NCBI GenBank assembly: GCA_017458185.1
Contig: JAFTFY010000021.1
Span: 1-64,000, forward strand
Length of the DNA stretch: 64,000 bases
Direction: 5' to 3'
DNA from: Neisseriaceae bacterium
Lineage (GTDB): Bacteria > Pseudomonadota > Gammaproteobacteria > Burkholderiales > Neisseriaceae
The notes below the pieces were generated by a model. That model saw only the letters and a list, made by a program, of their open reading frames with translations. It did not search any database and was not told the DNA's origin. Shown in pieces: positions 26,425-36,943 of this stretch. Position 1 is the first letter of the stretch; each line of letters starts with the position of its first letter. The translations under genes and the position numbers were made by a program.

Positions 26425-27318
26425 ATGCAACACTTTTTAATTGCTTTATTGATTATGCTGCGTGAGGGTTTGGAAGCGGCTTTGATTGTGGGGATTGTGG
26501 CAGGGTTTTTGCGGCAGTCGGGTAAGGGTTATTTAATGCCCAAAGTGTGGGGCGGTGTGGCTTTGGCTGTGGCTTTGTGCTTTGGCGTGGGCTTTGTTCT
26601 GTTAAAAACAGTCGGCGAAATTCCGCAGAAACAACAGGAGTTAGTCGGCGGCATAATCGGGCTGATTGCAGTGGCGATGCTCTCTTATATGATTTTGTGG
26701 ATGAATAAAGCGGCAAAATCTATGAAACAAGAATTGCACGGCTCTATGCGGCAGGCTTTGTCTAAAAGTGCGTCTGGCTGGTTTTTGGTGTCGATGGCGT
26801 TTTTGGCGGTGTTGCGTGAGGGCTTGGAGAGTGTGTTTTTCTTATTTGCGGTTTTTACGCAAAAACCTGCGGCCGCGAGCAGCATATTATGGGATGGGAC
26901 AATCGCAGGTTTGGTGGTATCAAATATGTCGCTCGGTGCGGTTACAGGATTACTTGTGGCGGTTGTCATCGGCTTTTTGATTTATCAAGGCAGTGTGCGT
27001 ATCAATTTGGCAAAGTTTTTTCGCATAACCAGCATATTTTTGATTTTTGTTGCCGCAGGCTTGTTTGCAGGTTCGTTCCGAGCCTTACACGAAGGCGGGG
27101 TGTGGAATTTGTGGCAACAACGCTTGTATGAATATTCGTCCGCTTTTGACTGGTCAAAAGTGTTGGACGAAGACAGTCCGTTAGGCGTGCTATTGGGCGG
27201 CTTTTTCGGCTATGTTCATCAGCCGACTGTCAGCGATGCGGTGCTGTATTTCGCCTACCTTGTGCCTGTTTTGGCGTGGTTTTTGTTGGGCAGTCGAAAG
27301 AAAGTTCAGGCTGCCTGA
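26425..27318 (+). CDS. efeU: Iron permease EfeU (FTR1 family)
   Basis: This 297-residue inner-membrane protein imports iron after oxidation. It has seven predicted helices and the two iron-binding R-E-x-x-E motifs, REGLEAALI (about 13-21) and REGLESVFF (about 132-140), typical of Ftr1p/EfeU. It is first in an efeUOB operon. The gene ends ...KKVQAA-stop, where the stop codon is made by a DUS (CAG GCT GCC TGA), so the C-terminus is set by the uptake sequence. Confidence 0.94.
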   Translation: MQHFLIALLIMLREGLEAALIVGIVAGFLRQSGKGYLMPKVWGGVALAVALCFGVGFVLLKTVGEIPQKQQELVGGIIGLIAVAMLSYMILWMNKAAKSMKQELHGSMRQALSKSASGWFLVSMAFLAVLREGLESVFFLFAVFTQKPAAASSILWDGTIAGLVVSNMSLGAVTGLLVAVVIGFLIYQGSVRINLAKFFRITSIFLIFVAAGLFAGSFRALHEGGVWNLWQQRLYEYSSAFDWSKVLDEDSPLGVLLGGFFGYVHQPTVSDAVLYFAYLVPVLAWFLLGSRKKVQAA

Positions 27319-27360
27319 AAAATAGTTAAATTTTATTCCTTTCTTGTTACGGAGACTTTT

Positions 27361-28527
27361 ATGTTAAAAATCAAACCATTAGCGTTATCAATCGCGATGA
27401 TTTTGGGTGTAGCGGCGTGTCAGCCGCCTGCGGCAGACAGTTCTTCTGCTCAAAACAACAACGCTGCCGCTCCTGCGGTAAATGCGGACGGCACGGTGAA
27501 TATTGCCGTGAATGATACGCAATGTGAGCCTATGGAACTCACCGTGCCCAGCGGCAAAACTACTTTTAATATTCTGAATAATTCCGCTCGCAAATTAGAG
27601 TGGGAAATTTTGGAAGGCGTGATGGTGGTTGATGAACGCGAAAATATTGCACCAGGTTTAACCGACAAAATGACGGTTACGCTGTTACCTGGTGAATATG
27701 CGATGACTTGCGGCTTGCTGACTAATCCACGCGGCAAGTTGATTGTTACCGACAGCGGTTTCAAAGCCCCTGAAAACTTGGCGGATATGTCCAAACTGGC
27801 TCAACCTTTGGCAGATTACAAAGTATATGTGCAAGGCGAAGCCAAAGTTTTGGTTGAAAAAACAGACGCTTTTGTGGCAGCAGTCAAAGCAGGCGAAATT
27901 GATAAAGCCAAAGCGATGTTTGCCGATACGCGTGTGCATTACGAACGCATTGAGCCGATTGCGGAATTGTTTGGCGAACTTGACCCTGCGATTGACGCAC
28001 GCGAAGACGATTTCAAAACCGTTACCGACCCTGAATTTACAGGCTTTCACCGCATTGAATATGCTTTGTGGGAAGAAAAATCTGTTGATGGTGTGAAAGA
28101 CATTGCGGATAAATTGTCTGCCGATGTGAAAGCATTAGCCGCCGAAATTGACGCTTTGAACTTTCCGCCACATAAAGTGGTAGGCGGTGCGGCTGTGCTG
28201 ATTGAAGAAGTGGCAGGTTCTAAAATTTCGGGCGAAGAAGACCGTTACAGCAAAACCGATTTGTCGGACTTCAAGGCAAATGTGGAAGGGGCTGAAAAAA
28301 TTGTCGAACTTTTCCGCCCTGTGATTAACGAAAAAGACCCTGCTTTGTTGCAAACAGTGGATAGCAACCTAAAAACGGTGAATGATATTTTGGCGAAATA
28401 CAAAACCGCTGACGGCTTTTTGCCGTATGACAAACTCACCGAAGAAGACCGCAAAAATCTTGCTACGCCGATTAACACGCTGGCAGAAGAGTTGGCGAAG
28501 TTTCGCGGCACTTTGGGATTGAATTAA
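27361..28527 (+). CDS. efeO: EfeO, periplasmic iron-transport component (cupredoxin + M75)
   Basis: This 388-residue protein has a signal peptide with lipobox GVAAC (Cys20), so it is probably a lipoprotein, unlike the soluble E. coli EfeO. An N-terminal cupredoxin-like domain (about 45-130, with [13 protein letters not shown]) is followed by an imelysin/M75 domain bearing the HxxE motif in [10 protein letters not shown]. It hands iron to EfeU. It is preceded by GGAGAC and 42 bp from efeU, within one operon. Confidence 0.92.
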   Translation: MLKIKPLALSIAMILGVAACQPPAADSSSAQNNNAAAPAVNADGTVNIAVNDTQCEPMELTVPSGKTTFNILNNSARKLEWEILEGVMVVDERENIAPGLTDKMTVTLLPGEYAMTCGLLTNPRGKLIVTDSGFKAPENLADMSKLAQPLADYKVYVQGEAKVLVEKTDAFVAAVKAGEIDKAKAMFADTRVHYERIEPIAELFGELDPAIDAREDDFKTVTDPEFTGFHRIEYALWEEKSVDGVKDIADKLSADVKALAAEIDALNFPPHKVVGGAAVLIEEVAGSKISGEEDRYSKTDLSDFKANVEGAEKIVELFRPVINEKDPALLQTVDSNLKTVNDILAKYKTADGFLPYDKLTEEDRKNLATPINTLAEELAKFRGTLGLN

Positions 28528-28567
28528 GGCGTTTGTTTTACTTTTCAGGCTGCCTGAAATCTCACCT

Positions 28568-28610
28568 GTCATTGCGAGCCTTAAACGAAGTTTAAGGCGT
28601 GGCAATCTCC
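28568..28610 (+). repeat. REP-like palindrome with variable arm (copy 3)
   Basis: GTCATTGCGAG, inner stem CCTTAAAC-GAA-GTTTAAGG, then CGTGGCAATCTCC. DUS at about 28542 and 28633 flank it. A further hairpin block follows at 28653-28695. Confidence 0.78.
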
Positions 28611-28727
28611 TAAATACGGAGAACAAAACGCTTTCAGGCAGCCTGAAAACATACACGCCTAACGGTGTTGTAGGGTGATTGAAAACTCACCCTACAATAA
28701 AATAACTCCTTAATGAAACAAGTGTTT

Positions 28728-28763
28728 TGCCTGAATGGCATTTGGTTATTCAGGCAGTTTTTT
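28728..28763 (+). terminator. Terminator between efeO and efeB
   Basis: TGCCTGAAT (28728-28736) pairs with ATTCAGGCA (28748-28756), followed by a T-run (28758-28763). It could partly uncouple efeB from efeUO. Confidence 0.75.
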
Positions 28764-28812
28764 CCTATGTACCTATTGTTATTTTTTATCTAACGAATAA
28801 GGAAACATTATT

Positions 28813-30102
28813 ATGGATACACAAACCAACACTTCACGGCGGCATTTAATGAAAACCGCTGTGGCCATGGCAGGCGGTGCGGTTTTATTGACCGCTTGCG
28901 GCAAAAAATCAGCCGAACAAACTGCCACAAGCACGCCCCAAACCGTAAAAAACGAAAACCCAAACGCCGAGCGTTACGACTGCTTTGGCACTCATCAAGC
29001 AGGCATTACCACGCCGCACCAGTTGTTTGGCAACTTAACCACATTTGATTTAACCATTACCGACCGTAATCGCCTGATTGACTATTTTCGCATTTTGACG
29101 GCACGCATAGAATTTTTAACGCAAGGCGGCGAAATTAAAGACACCGACCCACGCTTACCGCCAGAAGCCAGCGGTTTATTAGGAAAAACCTTGCGTTCAG
29201 ACGGCTTAACCATTACCGTATCAGTCGGCGATACGCTGTTTGACAGCCGTTTTGGTTTGGCGGATAAAAAACCTTTGCGGCTCAAAGAAATGAAACGCTT
29301 TCCAAATGACAAATTGAATATCAACTGGTGCGATGGCGACATCAGCATACAATTTTGTGCGCACTCGCCCGAAACCTGCCAAAACGCCTTACGCGATATT
29401 ATCAAAAACACCGCCAAATTTGCCGTGCCGCGTTGGTCATTAGACGGCTGGTTGCCCAAAGCCGAACCTGGTGCTATGGCGGCACGCAATCTATTTGGCT
29501 ATCGAGACGGTTCAGGAAACCCCGATATATCCAACCCCAAAATTGCCGATGAAGTGTTATGGACAGGCGTGGCTGCCAACAGTTTAGACGAACCTGCATG
29601 GGCGAAAAACGGCAGTTATCAAGCGGTTCGCTTAATCCGCCAGTTTGTTGAATTTTGGGACAGAACGCCCTTGCAAGAACAAAACACCATTTTCGGACGC
29701 GAAAAATACAGCGGAGCCCCTTTGGGACAAGAAAAAGAAAGCGACACGCCCAACTACACAGGCGATTGTCGCAGTGATGAAGGCAACTGCGATGGCAAAT
29801 CCATTCCCATAGACAGCCACATGCGGCTTGGCAATCCACGCAATGCAGGCTGGGAAAAACACCGCATTTTACGCCGTCCGTTTAATTATTCATTAGGCTT
29901 GGCGAAAAACAAACAGTTAGATGTGGGCTTGTTGATGATTATCTACCAAGCAAATTTAGATGACGGCTTTATTTTCGTGCAGAACGCCATGAACGGCGAG
30001 CCTTTGGAAGAGTACATTCAACCATTCGGCGGCGGCTATTTCTTTACGCTACCTGGTTTTCAAAAAGGCGAATTTTTAGGGCAGGGAATGTTTGATATAT
30101 AA
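28813..30102 (+). CDS. efeB: EfeB, Tat-exported Dyp-type haem peroxidase
   Basis: This 429-residue enzyme oxidises ferrous iron, or frees iron from haem, for EfeUO. The N-terminus has a twin-arginine motif (SRRHLMK, residues 8-14) followed by a lipobox LTAC (Cys29), predicting a Tat-exported lipoprotein. The Dyp signature GxxDG appears as GYRDGSGNP. The proximal-His region is near HRILRRPFNYSLG, and the C-terminus has GGGYFFTLPG. An insert with CRSDEGNCDGK may carry a disulfide. Confidence 0.93.
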   Translation: MDTQTNTSRRHLMKTAVAMAGGAVLLTACGKKSAEQTATSTPQTVKNENPNAERYDCFGTHQAGITTPHQLFGNLTTFDLTITDRNRLIDYFRILTARIEFLTQGGEIKDTDPRLPPEASGLLGKTLRSDGLTITVSVGDTLFDSRFGLADKKPLRLKEMKRFPNDKLNINWCDGDISIQFCAHSPETCQNALRDIIKNTAKFAVPRWSLDGWLPKAEPGAMAARNLFGYRDGSGNPDISNPKIADEVLWTGVAANSLDEPAWAKNGSYQAVRLIRQFVEFWDRTPLQEQNTIFGREKYSGAPLGQEKESDTPNYTGDCRSDEGNCDGKSIPIDSHMRLGNPRNAGWEKHRILRRPFNYSLGLAKNKQLDVGLLMIIYQANLDDGFIFVQNAMNGEPLEEYIQPFGGGYFFTLPGFQKGEFLGQGMFDI

Positions 30103-30134
30103 AAAAGTTTCAGGCTGCCTGAAAACCGTTAAAA

Positions 30135-30240
30135 TATAGTCAAACAAATTCAAAAGTAAAACAGGCGGCGAGTCGCAGACAGTATGAATAATACGGCAAG
30201 GCGAGCCAACGAATTTTAATTTTGAAGTTGTTTGACTATA
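30135..30240 (-). mobile_element. Correia-like MITE, copy 1 (106 bp)
   Basis: Ends TATAGTC/GACTATA with long terminal inverted repeats (TATAGTCAAACAA... and the matching right end). The core contains GCAGACAGTATGAATAATAC, the reverse of the conserved Correia segment. It lies just upstream of mutL. Confidence 0.8.
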
Positions 30241-30284
30241 TACCTTTTTCAGGCAGCCTGAAAATGAAATCAAGAGAAATCGTT

Positions 30285-32108
30285 ATGCCCAAAATTCACA
30301 AATTGCCCGACCATTTAATCAATCAAATTGCCGCAGGCGAAGTGGTTGAACGCCCTGCCGCCGCTTTGAAAGAGATGATAGAAAACAGCATTGACGCTCA
30401 TGCTACGCAGATTGACATTGCCTTAACCGCAGGCGGCGTGAAGCAAATGCGTATTAAAGACAATGGCGTAGGCATTGAGCAGGACGATTTAATCAACGCT
30501 TTATCACGGCATGCGACCAGCAAAATTCACTCACTTTCCGATTTAGAACGCGTGGCGACTATGGGTTTTCGCGGTGAAGGTTTGGCGAGTATTGCATCTG
30601 TAACCCGTCTGTCGCTCACTTCCAAAACCCAAGACGCACCGCACGCTTTTAAGATTGAAGCCGCAGACGGCGTTTTGGGCGAGATTGCCCCTGCCGCAGG
30701 CGATAATGGCACAACGATTGAAGCGAATGAAATTTATTTTAACACCCCTGCTCGGCGGAAATTTTTGAAGTCGGACGCAACCGAATATGCCCATTGTTTA
30801 AGCGTGGTCGAACGACTGGCATTAGTCAATCCGCAGATTGCGTTTTCGCTTATTCACAATGGCAAAAATATTTTGAAATTACCCATTCAATCACTGGACG
30901 AACGCATGGGCGAAATTATGGGTAAAAATTTTCAGGCAGCCGCTTTGCCTGTGAATGAACAAAATAACCATTTGAAATTAAACGGATTTATTGCCAAACC
31001 GTCATTTGACGGCGGCAAGTCGTCCGAGCAATTTTGCTTTGTCAATCGCCGTTTTGTGCGTGATAAAACGCTCACGCATGCCGTGAAACAGGCGTATCGT
31101 GATGTGCTGCACAATCAAATTACGCCGTCTTTTGTGCTGTTTTTGACGCTCCCAGTCGATGAAGTTGATGTCAATGTTTCGCCCACAAAAACCGAAGTGC
31201 GGTTTAGAAATGCGTCTGCCGTTCATCAATTTATTGTGCATGCTCTGCACAAAGTTTTGTCGAAAACACATGCGGGCGAAACCGCTTCGATTAGTTCGCC
31301 GTCTGCGGTTTTTGGTGAAGTATTCAAAACGCAAGGCATTGAAAATACATATAAAAAATCGCCTGTATCGTATCATATTTCATCACCCAAACAAGGCAGC
31401 CTGAAACTGCGTGAAAGCGGCGATATTCTGCAAAAATATGTCCCATTTTATGGTAATAACAACGCATTCGATGAAGACATTTTCAGGCAGCCTGAAAATT
31501 TGCAAGATATTGAAAATCAACAAGATATTCCGCCATTAGGTTTTGCATTAGCCCAACTGCACCACATTTATATTTTGGCACAAAACACAAACGGCTTGGT
31601 TTTGGTCGATATGCACGCCGCCGCCGAACGCATTACATATGAACGCCTAAAAACGCACAAACAAACAGGCAAAATTCCTGCCCAAGCCTTGTTGATACCG
31701 CTGAAATTTCAAGCCACAAACGAAGAAATCGCCACGCTCACAGAAAACCGCGAATTGCTGTTAGAATACGGTTTTTCGCTGAAAAATCAAGGTGATGAAA
31801 TTGCCATTTACAGCATTCCCAAAGATTTGCCACATATTGAACCTGTGGCGTTGGTGCAAAAATTATTAGCAGAAATCGCACAATTTGGGAGCAGCAACGA
31901 AGTCGCCGCATTAGAAAACCACATACTCGCCACAACCGCCTGCCATTCGTCCGCCCGTGCAGGCAAAAACTTGACCCTGCCTGAAATGAACGCTTTACTG
32001 CGACAAATGGAAACCATCGAACGCAGCAACCAGTGCAATCACGGCAGACCAACTTGGATTGAATTAGGCTTGGCAGACTTGGATAAATTGTTTTTGCGTG
32101 GCAAATAA
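30285..32108 (+). CDS. mutL: DNA mismatch repair protein MutL (with endonuclease motif)
   Basis: This 607-residue repair protein couples mismatch recognition by MutS to strand removal. The N-terminal GHKL ATPase shows IAAGEVVERPAAALKEMIENSIDA, DNGVGI and GFRGEGLASI. The C-terminal domain holds DMHAAAERITYERL, the DQHA-type motif of nicking MutLs, as in gonococcal MutL. I chose Met at 30285 (MPKIHKL). The longer frame starts inside a Correia-like element and reads a DUS. Two DUS inside the linker are translated as GSLKLRE and IFRQPENL, so the linker is where uptake sequences are tolerated. Confidence 0.95.
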   Translation: MPKIHKLPDHLINQIAAGEVVERPAAALKEMIENSIDAHATQIDIALTAGGVKQMRIKDNGVGIEQDDLINALSRHATSKIHSLSDLERVATMGFRGEGLASIASVTRLSLTSKTQDAPHAFKIEAADGVLGEIAPAAGDNGTTIEANEIYFNTPARRKFLKSDATEYAHCLSVVERLALVNPQIAFSLIHNGKNILKLPIQSLDERMGEIMGKNFQAAALPVNEQNNHLKLNGFIAKPSFDGGKSSEQFCFVNRRFVRDKTLTHAVKQAYRDVLHNQITPSFVLFLTLPVDEVDVNVSPTKTEVRFRNASAVHQFIVHALHKVLSKTHAGETASISSPSAVFGEVFKTQGIENTYKKSPVSYHISSPKQGSLKLRESGDILQKYVPFYGNNNAFDEDIFRQPENLQDIENQQDIPPLGFALAQLHHIYILAQNTNGLVLVDMHAAAERITYERLKTHKQTGKIPAQALLIPLKFQATNEEIATLTENRELLLEYGFSLKNQGDEIAIYSIPKDLPHIEPVALVQKLLAEIAQFGSSNEVAALENHILATTACHSSARAGKNLTLPEMNALLRQMETIERSNQCNHGRPTWIELGLADLDKLFLRGK

Positions 32109-32215
32109 GCGTTTTCAGGCAGGTTGGTTACAAATTGTAACCAACTGAAAAAAGCAAACGACTGATTAAAAAATAAGATAAAAACCTTTCAGGCAGCCTG
32201 CAAGCATTTCGTTTA

Positions 32216-32431
32216 TCAATGCAATAAACGATAAAACATAAAATAAAAAAGATAAATAACCATCAAAGAGATAATTGAATAAATTATATTTTGATATTCT
32301 TTATCTGTATCTAAAATATATAAAACAAATAATACAATACTCAAAACAAGAAAAGATATAATGGCAAAATCAGTAGAAAAAATAAAACCACACAATTCTT
32401 GATTACGCCGACAAAAACGAAAACGAGCCAT
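32216..32431 (-). CDS. Small hypothetical membrane protein, AT-rich
   Basis: A 71-residue frame with two hydrophobic helices (about 21-40 and 48-68) after a basic start (MARFRFCRRNQ). No family recognised. It sits in the mutL-argG gap between a degenerate DUS (about 32189) and a full one (about 32479). Coding status is uncertain. Confidence 0.42.
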   Translation of the reverse strand: MARFRFCRRNQELCGFIFSTDFAIISFLVLSIVLFVLYILDTDKEYQNIIYSIISLMVIYLFYFMFYRLLH

Positions 32432-32450
32432 TGTTTAATTTACTCAATAA

Positions 32451-33881
<1,431 letters not shown>

Positions 33882-33905
33882 TTTTTCAGGCAGCCTGAAA
33901 AGATA

Positions 33906-33944
33906 AAAACGGTGTATTTTCAATAATATACCGTTTTATTTTTT
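33906..33944 (+). terminator. Intrinsic terminator of argG
   Basis: AAAACGGTGTAT (33906-33917) pairs with ATATACCGTTTT (33926-33937), then ATTTTTT. A DUS lies between it and the stop codon. Confidence 0.85.
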
Positions 33945-34050
33945 ATAGTCGATTCACAGCAAAATCATGCAGCGTAACGATAGCCTTGCCGTATTATTTA
34001 TACTGTCGCAGGCAAAGTTCCTTGCCTGCTTTTGCTGTGAACCGACTATA
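33944..34050 (+). mobile_element. Correia-like MITE, copy 2 (107 bp)
   Basis: TATAGTCGATTCACAGC at the left end and a matching inverted right end (GCTGTGAACCGACTATA). The core has CCTTGCCGTATTATTTATAC. A DUS follows directly. Confidence 0.85.
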
Positions 34051-34116
34051 CTTTTCAGGCAGCCTGAAAAAGTGATATTGAAACCTTATGCCTATCCGTT
34101 AATCACGCATTAAGCA

Positions 34117-34233
34117 TTGTTTAAGGAAACGGCGTTTATAATTCGTGCCATCATCGTAGTTGCCGTTTATGTAGCCCTTCTCATTAACACGGCGATTATT
34201 ATGGTTTCCCTGTTTTTTTTTGAACGCACATAA
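34117..34233 (+). CDS. Possible 38-residue single-span membrane protein or leader
   Basis: From TTG at 34117 a frame encodes a strongly hydrophobic peptide (IIRAIIVVAVYVALLI, then NTAIIMVSLFFFERT), ending in a stop next to a terminator. There is no clear ribosome-binding site, so this is tentative. It lies upstream of a two-component system. Confidence 0.3.
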   Translation: MFKETAFIIRAIIVVAVYVALLINTAIIMVSLFFFERT

Positions 34234-34251
34234 TTACTGTGCGTTTTTTTT
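34223..34251 (+). terminator. Terminator upstream of the two-component system
   Basis: AACGCACA-TAATTAC-TGTGCGTT followed by eight T. Transcription from upstream should stop here, so the response regulator needs its own promoter in 34252-34380. Confidence 0.85.
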
Positions 34252-34382
34252 AAGGTAAAATGTATAGTTGTTACACTTCAAAACACTAATTCGTGGGCTC
34301 GTTTTGCCGTCTTTTATTGTTTTGAATTTTAACGACTACACTCAATATAACCTATTTTCAGGCAGGTGCAAAGGAAAGCATT

Positions 34383-35045
34383 ATGCGTATTTTGTTGATT
34401 GAAGATGACCCTTTAATTGGGGACGGTTTGGCGAATGGTTTGAAGAAGTCGGGTATGGCGACTGATTGGTTTCGCTCGGGGCGGCAAGGTCAGGCGGCGT
34501 TGGAAACCGCTCCGTATGACGCGGTCATATTAGATTTGGGGCTGCCTGAAATTGACGGTATGGATATTCTTCAATACTGGCGGAAGAAAAATATTCAAAC
34601 GCCTGTGCTGATTTTAACCGCACGAGACGCAGTGGAAAATCGTGTTGAAGGCTTAAACGCTGGGGCGGACGATTATTTACCCAAGCCGTTTGCGTTAGAT
34701 GAAGTGATTGCACGCTTAAATGCTTTGATTCGCCGCAAACAGGGTTATTCGCAGGCTTTGTTGCAATATGGTAATTTATCGTTAGACACGGCTGCCAAAG
34801 TGGCAACTTTGCACGGCAAGCCTTTGGATTTAACGGCACGCGAATATACGCTGTTAGAATTGCTTTTGCTGCATAAGGGGCGACTGCTCACGCGTGCGGT
34901 GATTGAAGAAAAATTATACAACTGGGACCAAGAAATCGACAGCAATGCTGTGGAAGTGTATATTCACCATTTGCGTAAGAAAATCGGCACGAAGTTTATT
35001 TTAACCAAACGCGGTTTGGGTTATACGATAGGTGAAGAGCCTTGA
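34383..35045 (+). CDS. OmpR/PhoB-family response regulator (QseB/PmrA-like)
   Basis: This 220-residue transcription factor has a receiver domain with acidic pocket EDD (residues 7-9), phospho-acceptor Asp51 ([12 protein letters not shown]) and Lys in YLPKPF, then a winged-helix DNA-binding domain ([33 protein letters not shown] and RGLGYTIG). Sequence style matches the QseB/BasR group. AAAGGAAA precedes the ATG. It is followed by its sensor kinase, with a DUS in between. Confidence 0.9.
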   Translation: MRILLIEDDPLIGDGLANGLKKSGMATDWFRSGRQGQAALETAPYDAVILDLGLPEIDGMDILQYWRKKNIQTPVLILTARDAVENRVEGLNAGADDYLPKPFALDEVIARLNALIRRKQGYSQALLQYGNLSLDTAAKVATLHGKPLDLTAREYTLLELLLLHKGRLLTRAVIEEKLYNWDQEIDSNAVEVYIHHLRKKIGTKFILTKRGLGYTIGEEP

Positions 35046-35107
35046 TGAAAAATCAGCCATAGGTTTCAGGCTGCCTGAAATCAATGGATTTTTATAAAGG
35101 TTTCCGA

Positions 35108-36718
35108 ATGAAAAAAAAGCGGCAATCGTCAATCAGGGCAAGGTTGTTATGGGCAATGTTCATCAACCTGCCTTTGGTTTGGTTGCTTGCAATTTTGACT
35201 TCTTCTTATTCTTTATACAATAATATCAATAATATCAGCGATGTACAGATGAGCCAACTGGCGCGCCGCTTACTTTCTGTGCCGTATTTTTATGACGGTA
35301 ACTGGCGTGTGCCGCAATTAGATGAGTTGTTTGAAGGCGATTATTTAGCCAGCGATGAATATATGACTTTTGCGGTGTGGGATAAGGACGAACGCTTGTT
35401 GCTTGCCGACCGTGGCAGTTATTTTTTACGCTTTATTCCCCCCGAAGACGGTTTTCACGATGTGGAGTTTTTTTATTCGGATAATCAAAATAAAAAACGC
35501 CGCCGTTTGTTTAATCGTCAAAACACCACAACAGAAAACACAGCAAACACTGAAAGTGCCGAAAACACTGATTTTAGGCTGCCTGAAAACCAAGACAACG
35601 CCAACCAAAACACACAACGAAGTATATCGGTAGAAGTGAATAAAACGCACCGCACCGATGTCTTGTTTCCTGAACCGACAGAAAACGATGATGAGTATCG
35701 TCCGCCGATTGATGAACGAGAAAATGGACATCAATGGCGTGTGTTGCGGCTCACTTCGCCTGACGGCAATACAGTAGTGGCTGTGGGGCAGAACAAAAGC
35801 GTTCGTTATCAAACTGTTCATCGCAGTATTCGTGCCCAGTTAATTCCGTGGATTTTGGCGTTGCCGATTTTGCTTTTGGCTCTGTCGCTTGCCATGAGGC
35901 GTGCTTTAAAACCGTTGAATAAATTAGCCAACCATTTACAAAGCCGAGAAGTCAATGACGATACGCCGATTGATGAGAGCGTGCCACGCGAAATGAAACC
36001 TTTGGTGTTGTCTTTGAATCGCTTATTTTTGCGTGTGAAAGAAACCCTAAAACGCGAACAACGCTTTACATCAGACGCAGCCCACGAATTACGCAGTCCT
36101 TTGGCGGCGTTAAAAGTGCAGTCAGAAGTTTTGGCAATGAGTGATACCGAAGAAGAACAAACGCACGCTATGGTGAATATTTTGGATAGCATTGATAGAG
36201 CCGAACGCTTAATCGGGCAACTTTTAGCGATGTCGCGTTTGGACAATGCAAGCGATATGCCGCAGGAAGAAATTAACTGGGAAGATATTTCTGAAAGAGT
36301 GCTGAAAAACGCCGCACGAAACGCTCGCGAAAAACGCATTGTTTTGAAACGCGAAATTGTTTCAGGCAGCCTGAAAGAAGTACTGCCCTTAACAGGCAAT
36401 CCTACGCTGATTGAGTTAATGCTCCGCAACCTGTTAGACAACGCCATTCGCTATACGCCGATTCACGGCGAAGTGATATTAGAAATGGCAGACACCTTTG
36501 TGCGTGTGTTAGACAACGGCAAGGGAATTGACCCAGAATATCTGCCCCGCATACGAGAACGCTTCTTCCGCCCGCCAGGACAAAAAGAAAGCGGCAGCGG
36601 ATTAGGCTTATCGATTATCGACCGAATCGCCACACTACACGGCTTGGTGTTTATCCTACAAAACCGCGAAACAGGCGGCTTAAACGCCGAAGTGCGGCGG
36701 TTAGAAAGCGTGGGATAG
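35108..36718 (+). CDS. Sensor histidine kinase (QseC/PmrB-like)
   Basis: This 536-residue membrane kinase pairs with the upstream regulator. A first membrane helix (about 12-35) is followed by a ~190-residue periplasmic sensor, a second helix (about 242-264), HAMP, then the H-box FTSDAAHELRSPLAALKVQ, N-box LRNLLDNAIRYTP, DNGKGI and GSGLGLSI. I start at 35108 with AAAGG upstream. The sensor contains an Asn/Glu/Thr-rich stretch with a translated DUS (DFRLPENQDN), and the kinase core has another (SGSLKEV). Basic and acidic runs (KKRRR, NDDE) mark the sensor as unusual. Confidence 0.88.
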   Translation: MKKKRQSSIRARLLWAMFINLPLVWLLAILTSSYSLYNNINNISDVQMSQLARRLLSVPYFYDGNWRVPQLDELFEGDYLASDEYMTFAVWDKDERLLLADRGSYFLRFIPPEDGFHDVEFFYSDNQNKKRRRLFNRQNTTTENTANTESAENTDFRLPENQDNANQNTQRSISVEVNKTHRTDVLFPEPTENDDEYRPPIDERENGHQWRVLRLTSPDGNTVVAVGQNKSVRYQTVHRSIRAQLIPWILALPILLLALSLAMRRALKPLNKLANHLQSREVNDDTPIDESVPREMKPLVLSLNRLFLRVKETLKREQRFTSDAAHELRSPLAALKVQSEVLAMSDTEEEQTHAMVNILDSIDRAERLIGQLLAMSRLDNASDMPQEEINWEDISERVLKNAARNAREKRIVLKREIVSGSLKEVLPLTGNPTLIELMLRNLLDNAIRYTPIHGEVILEMADTFVRVLDNGKGIDPEYLPRIRERFFRPPGQKESGSGLGLSIIDRIATLHGLVFILQNRETGGLNAEVRRLESVG

Positions 36719-36759
36719 GCTTTCAGGCAGCCTGAAAGCCTACACAGCACAAGCCTTTG

Positions 36760-36901
36760 GAAACCCCTGCAAAACTGGCATATATGGCACATTTCTTCGT
36801 TGTGTGTTGCTCGCAAACTCGCCTAACTACTTGTTATGTCTTCGTTTGCTGTGCTACTACGCCTTGAACTGTGCCATATCTACCAGTTTTGCAGGGGTTT
36901 C
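36760..36901. mobile_element. Non-autonomous MITE, copy 1 (142 bp)
   Basis: Perfect 19-bp terminal inverted repeats, GAAACCCCTGCAAAACTGG at 36760-36778 and its complement at 36883-36901. The interior has no ORF of its own. It is near-identical to the inverted copy at 41340-41488. The ends resemble those of IS5-family elements (GAGACCTTTGCAAAA type). Confidence 0.82.
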
Positions 36902-36904
36902 TTA

Positions 36905-36913
36905 TGGTATGAT
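36905..36913 (+). promoter_or_regulatory. Extended -10 promoter element at the edge of the MITE
   Basis: TGG-TATGAT (36905-36913) lies 4 bp outside the MITE end and 31 bp before the permease start. Any -35 contact would fall in the MITE terminal repeat. Confidence 0.5.
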
Positions 36914-36943
36914 AAGCACGCTTATGCTTTTGAAAGCACCGCT

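Noticed and set aside
27685..28050. 121-residue ORF antisense to efeO
   Set aside because: It lies fully inside efeO with no ribosome-binding site or family match.
36836..36943. N-terminal extension of the ABC permease
   Set aside because: It is translated from the MITE end; permease homology begins at the Met at 36944.
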